A stretch of DNA of 5,600 bases from an uncultured Eubacterium sp. (GTDB lineage: Bacteria; Bacillota; Clostridia; Lachnospirales; Lachnospiraceae), in assembly GCA_905236225.1 (NCBI GenBank), contig CAJOPM010000197.1, positions 1 to 5,600 on the forward strand, in the 5' to 3' direction. Of the stretch, positions 1 to 5,315 are shown piece by piece. The number at the start of each line of letters is the position of its first letter. Within the stretch, counting starts at the first letter, position 1. The position numbers were made by a program, and so were the translations under genes. Under the pieces are notes generated by a model. The model searched no databases, was not told where the DNA came from, and saw only the letters and a program-made list of their open reading frames with translations.

Positions 1-439
1 AAGGCATACCGCTTTGATCATCTAACTTGCGTAAATTAAAGAAAAATGCAGCAAAAAGCGCTATTCCTGCAATAATAAGCACAGCCATATTAATTATCAT
101 CTTCGTGCTTTTATAGCTTATATCATTTCCAAAATAATGATCTAAATAGTTTAAAAAATGGAATATCAGCGTCATATCCATAAACTGCATAAGCGTATAT
201 AAAAAAGCAATAAGCGCCGGATGTTCCACACTGATTTGAGTGTGAAAAACAAAATACCACAGACATGAAACAACGTCTGCTGTTATTACAACTATTATTA
301 TAGTTGTAAATCTTCGCATTGCACCGGTCTGATTTATATGAAATAACTTAACAATAATAAAAAGCATTATCAAAAATATAAGTGCCGTTGTCGAGACCGA
401 TATATCCTTAAATGCTTCTAAATATGAAAGATTTGCCAT
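1..439 (-). CDS. Partial multi-pass membrane protein, N-terminus only (runs off left edge)
   Basis: An open frame begins with ATG at 439 and continues without a stop to the window edge, giving 146 complete codons. It starts MANLSYLEAF. Hydrophobic segments lie at about residues 18-35, 45-63, 76-97 and 114-133, joined by short polar loops (for example residues 40-43, AMRR, and 100-113, which are charged), so at least four membrane spans are present. The start is supported by AAGGAG at 450-455, 10 nt upstream, and by a good promoter at 498-526. No catalytic or binding motif lies in the visible part. An N-terminal membrane module of this kind could belong to a sensor or signalling protein whose cytoplasmic output domain lies beyond the edge, but that is a guess. 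I do not recognise the family. Confidence 0.8.
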   Translation of the reverse strand, partial: MANLSYLEAFKDISVSTTALIFLIMLFIIVKLFHINQTGAMRRFTTIIIVVITADVVSCLWYFVFHTQISVEHPALIAFLYTLMQFMDMTLIFHFLNYLDHYFGNDISYKSTKMIINMAVLIIAGIALFAAFFFNLRKLDDQSGMP

Positions 440-449
440 ATTTTTTATT

Positions 450-455
450 CTCCTT
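450..455 (-). promoter_or_regulatory. Ribosome binding site of the partial membrane protein
   Basis: On the minus strand this reads AAGGAG, 10 nt before the ATG at 439. It fixes the start of a gene that is otherwise visible only as an edge-truncated frame. Confidence 0.7.
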
Positions 456-493
456 AAGTTAACCACGACCAAATAGTAACTTTGATTCCTAAG

Positions 494-509
494 CTATATG
501 ATAATATAG
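494..509. repeat. Perfect 6-bp inverted repeat across the -10 box (possible operator)
   Basis: The plus strand reads CTATAT, GATA, ATATAG: two perfect 6-bp arms around a 4-bp spacer. It covers the whole predicted -10 element (498-503) of the promoter for the gene starting at 439. A dimeric repressor bound here would block the promoter. In A/T-rich DNA a repeat like this also occurs by chance, so the operator role is inference from position. Confidence 0.35.
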
Positions 510-526
510 ACTTAAAGACTTTTCAA
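498..526 (-). promoter_or_regulatory. Sigma-A type promoter for the partial membrane protein gene
   Basis: On the minus strand there is TTGAAA at 526-521 (-35, 5 of 6 to TTGACA), a 17-nt spacer, and TATCAT at 503-498 (-10, 5 of 6 to TATAAT). Transcription would begin near 491, giving a leader of about 50 nt before the ATG at 439. It lies in the 116-nt gap after the polymerase-family gene, so the membrane protein gene probably starts its own transcript. The spacer holds two direct copies of AGTCT (520-516 and 512-508), 8 bp apart. Confidence 0.65.
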
Positions 527-555
527 TCGACCTAATATTTAGTCTCACTATGTTT

Positions 556-2190
556 TTACTTAAGCTCTATTATCTCATCAAGCTGTGGCTGATCATCTAT
601 CATCTTTCCGAGTTTGCCAAGCTTAGATAAATTCTTTCGTGCTATATCCGGCAGCTGATAAAGTCTTTTGCGACACTTCTCTGCAGCCTCATAGTCTCCG
701 TTTACAACCCCGTCATATAACATTCCTATATAGTTGTAATATTCTTCCACATTAAAATAATCAAGTTCTATAGCTCTATAGCCATATTCAATCATCTTGT
801 CGTAGTCTTGATTGATATCGCAAACAGTTGCTTTGGCATAATATGCCAGCGCACAATACTTGTTATGATTTATTATGTCATCTGCAAGTTTATCTGCCGC
901 ATCTGCATCCGTTTCTATTGCAAGTGCCTCAAGCTGTGCCTGGGTGTGGTGTGGCAGCATCTTAAGTGTAAAATCAATATTGCCGGCCTTATATGCGCTA
1001 AGAGGAATAGCCATAATCATCCCCAATATCGACAGCGGCACAAATATTCCTTTTACGGCTTTTCCCAAAGATAATTTGTCTAATCGCTTAAAGCGGCTAA
1101 TCTTAGCTCCATCTGCAAAAATCAGCATTATAAAAAGCATTGCAGAAAAAGCCATATCAAAATCCAGCATTCCGTGAGCAAACAAAACCACTATTGCCGC
1201 TTTAATATCTGCTCTTATCTGCTTGCTTTTAATAAGTAGTATTATTCCTGCCACATAAAAAATCGCAAATACAATCCCTGTATCAAGTGCCAGTTGCATC
1301 AGATCATTATGTACATACATCACTGTATAATATCCGCTCTGTATGCTGTTTTGAATATAATAATATCCCATATGACCTAAGCCTGACGGATACTTTAAAA
1401 GCAAGAAGAAAGCATCTTTAATATATAATAGTCTTCCCGCAAATGCTGATTCATATAATGAGATGTGCGTAATTCTTGCCACTTCACTATTTGAACCTGC
1501 AGCTAAAATAAATACAACTGCCGCAAGAATAAATGCGGCTGTTATAATGTAAAGCTTTTTGTCTTTATTTCTTATAAAGAGCCAAAGGAGTACAAAACAG
1601 GTCATAACCATCACCGTGCGACTTGCACTAAGGCCTATTCCAAAAAGCATTATTACATACTGCGCATAACTTAACAGATTAAGTTTTTTCTTATCGATAA
1701 GTAAAATAATGCATATAAGTAAAAATATTGCAAACGTATTAGGATACGCAAACGTTCCTGCGAATCTGTTATTAATGTAAAAATACTCTCTGATATATGG
1801 TATAAAATACGCCACAAATCCTGCGCAGCATATAAGCGCAGCAATTGTAGGAAGGCAGCTTGATAATGTTTCTTTATTTATTTTTAAAGACACAATCAAT
1901 ACAGCCGGTATAATCCATAAATATTTGATAATTCCGGTATATGCCATACCTTTATCAAGTGCATAAAATGAGGATACTATATATCCTGCTTCAATCAATA
2001 GCAAAAGCATTATTCCAATAGATAGTCTAATCTTGATACTACCTTTTAGCATTATTAAAAGCAAAATGCCATAATAGATTAGCAGATACGCCCCTATAAA
2101 ATCATAAAATCCTCCAACAAGGCATATAGGTGGCGCAAGTAATATATAGGGTTTTAGCTTTTCTATAAACAATTCTTTTTCTTCCAACAA
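556..2190 (-). CDS. O-antigen ligase/polymerase-family (Wzy_C) polytopic membrane protein with TPR-like C-terminus
   Basis: A 544-residue protein with roughly 11-13 hydrophobic spans between residues 13 and 400. It carries the expected landmarks of the Wzy/WaaL family: RFAGTFAYPN at 142-151, SASR at 188-191, GR at 252-253 opening the large outer loop, PSGLGHMG at 268-275, and VHND at 293-296 followed by G305. The Arg and His in such loops are the catalytic candidates in the family. AHGMLDFDMAF at 338-348 also fits. Family members move undecaprenyl-linked glycans, polymerising repeat units or ligating glycan to an acceptor, on the outer face of the membrane. Residues about 428-515, after the last span, are soluble, helical-looking and TPR-like (YYAKATVCDINQDYDKMIEY then YRAIELDYFNVEEYYNYIGM). 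The frame has no ATG near its beginning: it starts at TTG 2190 or TTG 2187. In a Gram-positive, a polysaccharide polymerase or protein-glycan ligase are the main options; I cannot choose between them. Confidence 0.85.
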   Translation of the reverse strand: MLEEKELFIEKLKPYILLAPPICLVGGFYDFIGAYLLIYYGILLLIMLKGSIKIRLSIGIMLLLLIEAGYIVSSFYALDKGMAYTGIIKYLWIIPAVLIVSLKINKETLSSCLPTIAALICCAGFVAYFIPYIREYFYINNRFAGTFAYPNTFAIFLLICIILLIDKKKLNLLSYAQYVIMLFGIGLSASRTVMVMTCFVLLWLFIRNKDKKLYIITAAFILAAVVFILAAGSNSEVARITHISLYESAFAGRLLYIKDAFFLLLKYPSGLGHMGYYYIQNSIQSGYYTVMYVHNDLMQLALDTGIVFAIFYVAGIILLIKSKQIRADIKAAIVVLFAHGMLDFDMAFSAMLFIMLIFADGAKISRFKRLDKLSLGKAVKGIFVPLSILGMIMAIPLSAYKAGNIDFTLKMLPHHTQAQLEALAIETDADAADKLADDIINHNKYCALAYYAKATVCDINQDYDKMIEYGYRAIELDYFNVEEYYNYIGMLYDGVVNGDYEAAEKCRKRLYQLPDIARKNLSKLGKLGKMIDDQPQLDEIIELK

Positions 2191-2193
2191 TAA

Positions 2194-2198
2194 CTCCC
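2194..2198 (-). promoter_or_regulatory. Ribosome binding site deciding a TTG start
   Basis: On the minus strand GGGAG is followed by TTA and then tandem TTG TTG codons. The gap is 3 nt to the first TTG (2190) and 6 nt to the second (2187), so the second is the better-spaced start. An ATG at 2200-2198 overlaps this site but is out of frame and closes after 32 codons. The next in-frame ATG would be residue 47, which would remove the first membrane span, so a TTG start is needed. Confidence 0.55.
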
Positions 2199-2204
2199 AT
2201 AGAT

Positions 2205-2236
2205 TAAGCCGGAGGAAATAACCTCCCCCGGCCTTA
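2205..2236. terminator. GC-rich intergenic hairpin between the LRR and polymerase-family genes
   Basis: The plus strand has TAAGCCGGAGG (2205-2215) and CCTCCCCCGGCCTTA (2222-2236), which pair with a 6-nt loop, 3 extra C in the right arm and one bulged C. It lies directly after the LRR stop codon. The clear T run (2237-2242) is on the plus strand, where no gene converges. On the minus strand only TTAATCTAT-like sequence follows, so termination in the gene direction would be weak. A partial terminator or attenuator, or a 3'-end stabiliser for the LRR message, would both fit. Confidence 0.45.
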
Positions 2237-2240
2237 TTTT

Positions 2241-3698
2241 TTAGATTGTAGTATAAATATATATGCTATATTCCTTCTTGCCCTTCTTAAGTGTAAGTAT
2301 CATTCCTCCGAGGCAATCAGATGAAAGTTTAATAGTAGACTTAGATGCGCTAAATTTATAGCTTCCCTTTGTTAAGAATATATTCTTTTCTGCCAACTTG
2401 TAACCAGTGCCTATAATATTTTTAAGCTTTATTGTCGTCCCTGGTTTCACTTCCAAAAAGTCAAGTCTCATATGCTTATTAGGAAGGGACAGCTTTTTAA
2501 TTTTGCTCTTGTAGTAATTAATCTCATAGAGCTTTTTGTTTTTCTTAAGACTAAGCTTACTTATCTTAGTTTTATATACGCTAAGATCATAAAGCTTGGT
2601 ATTCTTCGACGTATTAATCGAAGTTAATCCGGTAAGTCCTACATTTAGTGATGTAAGTTTAGTATTTTTCTTTATATTAAGTGATTTAAGCTTTTTATTT
2701 CCGTTTACCTGTAATATTTGCAGTTTCTTATTATTTTTTATATTAATCGAGGTTAGATTATTATCAACCAGGCTTAAATATCTAAGCTGCGAATTCTTTG
2801 TAACATCCACTCTCTTAATGCCGGTATTGGTCAAATCCAGATATATTAACGAACTGTTCTTACTTAAATCTATGGACTTCATGGGTGTATCCACTATATA
2901 AAGACTCTTAAGTTTATCATTATTTGTCAAATCTACCGAGGCAAGATTAAGATCTGACAAATTAAGATAAACAAGTTTAGAGCAGCTGCTAAGATTTAGA
3001 TCATTAATCGCAGGTAGTGAATGAAAGGTAATATATTTAAGGTTTGTATTATTACTTAAGTCAAAACTTGTAAGATTATCGCATCCCCAGGCATATATAC
3101 TGTTAAGTTTGGTATTATTTGATGTGTCTACGGTACTGATATTATCCATATCATCTAATTGAAGATAATCAAGTGCTGCGTTATTTGATAAATCAATTGA
3201 AGTGATATTATCATTATATCCTAGGCTTAGGCTCTTAAGGGCTGTGTTATCGGATACATCTACATTAGTAATCTTATCAGCTTCATAGATCGAAAATATT
3301 TCCAGCTTCTGGTTTAAAGATATGTCAATTGATGTAAGATTCGGGCACAAATACATAGCCAAACTGCTAAGCGTATTACTTTCAGATAAATCAATCTCCT
3401 CTCCGGTATAATTGTACAAATACAAATCTTGCAGAGAATCAAGCAGCTCAATTCCCTCTATTGAATCGGCATCATAAATTCCCAGATAATCTATATCCGT
3501 CGTTTCAATAAGCGGATTTTCTTCATTATAATCATCTGCGTCATAATAAGCATAATTAATAAGCTCACTGCGAACAGCTTCCGAAGGGAAATTCTCAGAA
3601 TTAACTTTCACAACCTGTGCCGAGGCATCCTGAGCTGCAAATAGCGACAATACTGCGGCTGCTGACGCAACCATGGTAACAGTCAATAAATTTTTCAT
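2241..3698 (-). CDS. Secreted leucine-rich-repeat protein
   Basis: The start is ATG 3698, not the upstream ATG at 3770: AGGAGG sits 6 nt before it, and the protein then opens with a signal peptide (MKN, hydrophobic 4-22, A25-S26-A27 cleavage site). That gives 485 residues. The mature protein begins with a cap containing VNSENFPSEAVRSEL (32-46), a form often seen ahead of clostridial LRR arrays. About 15 leucine-rich repeats run from L89 to about residue 420, of the form L..L.L.....LTSIDLSNNTK. The last 65 residues look like a small beta-rich, Ig-like domain. There is no LPXTG motif, lipobox or C-terminal membrane anchor, so it is either released or held on the wall non-covalently. Charge is sharply split: residues 29-130 hold 22 acidic and 2 basic, residues 321-485 hold 37 basic and 7 acidic. 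LRR proteins bind proteins or glycans; the partner is unknown. The gene has its own promoter. Confidence 0.88.
   Translation of the reverse strand: MKNLLTVTMVASAAAVLSLFAAQDASAQVVKVNSENFPSEAVRSELINYAYYDADDYNEENPLIETTDIDYLGIYDADSIEGIELLDSLQDLYLYNYTGEEIDLSESNTLSSLAMYLCPNLTSIDISLNQKLEIFSIYEADKITNVDVSDNTALKSLSLGYNDNITSIDLSNNAALDYLQLDDMDNISTVDTSNNTKLNSIYAWGCDNLTSFDLSNNTNLKYITFHSLPAINDLNLSSCSKLVYLNLSDLNLASVDLTNNDKLKSLYIVDTPMKSIDLSKNSSLIYLDLTNTGIKRVDVTKNSQLRYLSLVDNNLTSINIKNNKKLQILQVNGNKKLKSLNIKKNTKLTSLNVGLTGLTSINTSKNTKLYDLSVYKTKISKLSLKKNKKLYEINYYKSKIKKLSLPNKHMRLDFLEVKPGTTIKLKNIIGTGYKLAEKNIFLTKGSYKFSASKSTIKLSSDCLGGMILTLKKGKKEYSIYIYTTI
2439..3434 (-). repeat. Tandem leucine-rich-repeat array (about 15 units)
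   Basis: The leading leucines of successive units fall at residues 89, 110, 132, 154, 176, 198, 220, 242, 263, 284, 305, 326, 348, 369, 390 and 412. The step is 22 residues through the first half and mostly 21 from residue 242 onward. The usual unit ends in DLSNN or a degenerate form; the last four units drift to lysine-rich versions. At DNA level the units are clearly diverged, so this is not a recent expansion. Confidence 0.85.
3618..3698 (-). other. Sec signal peptide of the LRR protein
   Basis: Residues 1-27 consist of a short n-region with one lysine (K2), a hydrophobic core of about 19 residues (LLTVTMVASAAAVLSLFAA) and an A-S-A motif, with predicted cleavage before Q28. This marks the protein for export and supports the start at 3698. 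Confidence 0.85.
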
Positions 3699-3704
3699 AA
3701 CAAT

Positions 3705-3710
3705 CCTCCT
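3705..3710 (-). promoter_or_regulatory. Ribosome binding site fixing the LRR gene start
   Basis: A full AGGAGG on the minus strand, 6 nt before ATG 3698. The more upstream ATG at 3770 has no such site; it also lies upstream of the promoter, which excludes it. Confidence 0.85.
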
Positions 3711-3731
3711 AATAAATTCTCTCTCTCTGTA

Positions 3732-3740
3732 AGTATACCA
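3732..3740 (-). promoter_or_regulatory. Extended -10 promoter of the LRR gene
   Basis: On the minus strand TGG TATACT (3740-3732) forms a TGN-extended -10 box, 5 of 6 to TATAAT. No convincing -35 box lies 16-18 bp upstream, as is usual for extended -10 promoters. Transcription would begin near 3725 and the leader would be about 27 nt, opening with a run of GA dinucleotides (3719-3729) before AGGAGG. The site lies just past the terminator of the upstream operon, as expected for a separate transcript. Confidence 0.55.
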
Positions 3741-3770
3741 CATATTAAACATTATCATCTTTAAATTCAC

Positions 3771-3810
3771 AAAAAATCCGCCTCCCCCAATTTAAGGGTC
3801 AGCGGATTTT
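3771..3810 (-). terminator. Intrinsic terminator of the NuoF-like/FAD oxidoreductase operon
   Basis: Perfect 9-bp arms AAAATCCGC (3773-3781) and GCGGATTTT (3802-3810) enclose a region with further C-run/G-run pairing (3784-3788 with 3796-3798). On the minus strand the hairpin is followed by T6 (3776-3771). It starts 10 nt after the FAD gene's TGA. The plus strand has a T4 tail, so it may also stop transcription the other way. Confidence 0.85.
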
Positions 3811-3819
3811 CACTATTAA

Positions 3820-5280
3820 TCAGTCCTCTAATTCATCGATATAATCCGCAGCCGACTCTCCTGCCATACGACCTGAGTTTACAGCCCATCCCATTGAATT
3901 GCCGGGTAACGTAAAGTTATAACTGTCACCATATAAAATATTGGCATCATTGCCTGCACTGTATAATCCGGGGATAATCTCGTCATTCTCTCCGTATACC
4001 TCACAGTATTTGTTAATTCTGACTCCTCCGATTGTTCCATATGCTGCTACATAGAATTTACCTACTCTGTATTTGCCCTTGCCGGTAATAGGATGAAGGA
4101 ACTTAGGATTCTTGTTAAACTGTGAATCATATCCACAGTCACACATATCGTTATAATCATCTATTGTTTCTTCAAGCTTTTCAGGGTCAATTCCAAGTTT
4201 TTCCGCAAGTTCTTCTATAGATTCAGCTTCAAAATATCCGTCATAGCCTTCTTCTTGAGCTCTTTCAAACTCAGGATCTACCTGAAGGAATGCTTCCTCA
4301 GGATGAACTATATCAAAGATATCAGGACCGTTCTTCTTGTAATACTTAAGAATGCCATCATCCATAATACAATATGCATAATTTCCGGGCTGCATATCTA
4401 TAGCATTTCCTGTAAATGTTGTATTTCCCATTCTGTCTTCATTCATGAAGCGATCGCCTCTTTGATTAATCAGCAAATTCGGCTGACGAAGTACTGCATC
4501 AAGCAGGAAATAATTCATATTATCCTTTAGCTGATAAATCTTCTCAACGTTTGCGCCGTACTTTATAGCGCCGGCATTCCACATCATGTTAAGACCATCT
4601 CCGCTTGTTCCGGGAACATTGAACGGGAAGAAATCTTCCCACAGATTATAACCAAAGTTTTCTTTAAGCATCTTTGCGTTGGTTCCAAAACCTCCGGTAG
4701 CAACTATAACCGCCTTTGATCTTGCTTCAATCTCTTCGCCGTCTTTATCTTGTGCCTTAACGCCAACGCATCTTCCGTCTTCCATTATAAGTTCCTTAAC
4801 AGGTGTCTCAAGATAAATCTCACTTCCAAGTTCTCTTGCTTTATCTGTAAGGATTCTTGCCATTGGGCCTGCTGCTCTAGGTCCGATTACTCCGTTTTCC
4901 GGCTTTACAATATGCCATGTAGCAGCTGATTCCGCAAAATATCTGAATGCGCCAGCAAATTCAACGCCCATATCCTCGAGCCACTCAATAGTATCTGATG
5001 ATTTGTCAAAATACGTCTGTACCAAATCAGCATCAACCTGATAGTGCGTATATTTCATATGAATATCATATGCCTCATCCTTGGTTAAGGAATCAAACTG
5101 TCTTTTTTGAATTTTGGTCTCGATTCCGAGTGGTCCCATACCCATATTAGCCGCGCCGCCTGTTGTATTTGCCTTTTCAAATACAATTGAGCTAAGTCCT
5201 GCTTCGCCAACTGTTACTGCCGCTGCAAGACCTGCCGGTCCGCTTGCTACTACGATTACATCTGTTTCCATTGTTTTCAT
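3820..5280 (-). CDS. FAD-dependent oxidoreductase, fumarate reductase/flavocytochrome c flavoprotein family
   Basis: A 486-residue soluble protein with no signal peptide. The N-terminal dinucleotide-binding fold shows VIVVASGPAGLAAAV (8-22) with E35 as the ribose-binding acid, then TTGGAANMGMG at 39-49. Later FAD contacts are VIVATGGFGTN (191-201), GDGLNMMWNAGA (227-238), NQRGDRFMNED (272-282), GGVRINKYCEVYG (418-430) and IPGLYSAGNDANILYG (436-451). The length equals a bare FAD_binding_2 flavoprotein with no heme, FMN-binding or ferredoxin domain, so electrons must come from a partner. The NuoF-like gene 35 nt upstream is the obvious candidate. The first glycine of GxGxxG is Ala12. The C-terminal Arg of the GxNRxxGN signature of true fumarate reductases appears absent (SYNFTLPGN at 453-461). 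The family reduces activated C=C bonds (fumarate, urocanate, enoates, ketosteroids); the substrate here is unknown. AGGAGG 6 nt upstream fixes ATG 5280; M4 is less well spaced. Confidence 0.88.
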   Translation of the reverse strand: MKTMETDVIVVASGPAGLAAAVTVGEAGLSSIVFEKANTTGGAANMGMGPLGIETKIQKRQFDSLTKDEAYDIHMKYTHYQVDADLVQTYFDKSSDTIEWLEDMGVEFAGAFRYFAESAATWHIVKPENGVIGPRAAGPMARILTDKARELGSEIYLETPVKELIMEDGRCVGVKAQDKDGEEIEARSKAVIVATGGFGTNAKMLKENFGYNLWEDFFPFNVPGTSGDGLNMMWNAGAIKYGANVEKIYQLKDNMNYFLLDAVLRQPNLLINQRGDRFMNEDRMGNTTFTGNAIDMQPGNYAYCIMDDGILKYYKKNGPDIFDIVHPEEAFLQVDPEFERAQEEGYDGYFEAESIEELAEKLGIDPEKLEETIDDYNDMCDCGYDSQFNKNPKFLHPITGKGKYRVGKFYVAAYGTIGGVRINKYCEVYGENDEIIPGLYSAGNDANILYGDSYNFTLPGNSMGWAVNSGRMAGESAADYIDELED

Positions 5281-5286
5281 GATAAT

Positions 5287-5292
5287 CCTCCT
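5287..5292 (-). promoter_or_regulatory. Ribosome binding site of the FAD oxidoreductase
   Basis: AGGAGG on the minus strand, 6 nt before ATG 5280. The spacing to the second in-frame ATG (5271) would be 15 nt, so MKTMETD is the better start than METD. No promoter is evident in the 35-nt gap, which supports translation from a message shared with the gene upstream. Confidence 0.8.
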
Positions 5293-5315
5293 AAAAAATT
5301 TTACTTTTGAAACCC

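Noticed and set aside
529..544. Short A/T-rich inverted repeat after the polymerase-family stop, considered as a terminator
   Set aside because: The stem is only about 6 bp with a bulge and no T run follows on the minus strand; it is too weak to call.
808..1177. Two overlapping plus-strand open frames of 88 and 100 codons
   Set aside because: They lie antisense inside the polymerase-family gene, have no ribosome binding site or promoter, and encode low-complexity sequence with no domain-like features.
2103..2200. Small frame from the ATG at 2200 (32 codons)
   Set aside because: It overlaps the polymerase-family start out of frame, its own upstream region has no ribosome binding site, and the peptide shows no recognisable feature.
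2596..2901. Plus-strand open frame of 101 codons
   Set aside because: It is antisense to the LRR array; its repetitive hydrophobic look comes from the complement of LRR codons.
2439..3434. Regular repeats of 63-66 bp that could suggest a CRISPR array or minisatellite
   Set aside because: The period equals 21-22 codons, the frame is unbroken and the units are diverged at DNA level: these are protein leucine-rich repeats.
3699..3770. Upstream ATG (3770) extending the LRR protein by 24 residues
   Set aside because: It would bury the signal peptide behind a charged leader and lies upstream of the extended -10 box; AGGAGG serves the ATG at 3698.
4255..4530. Plus-strand open frame of 91 codons
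   Set aside because: It is antisense to well-conserved FAD-domain coding sequence, with no start signal.
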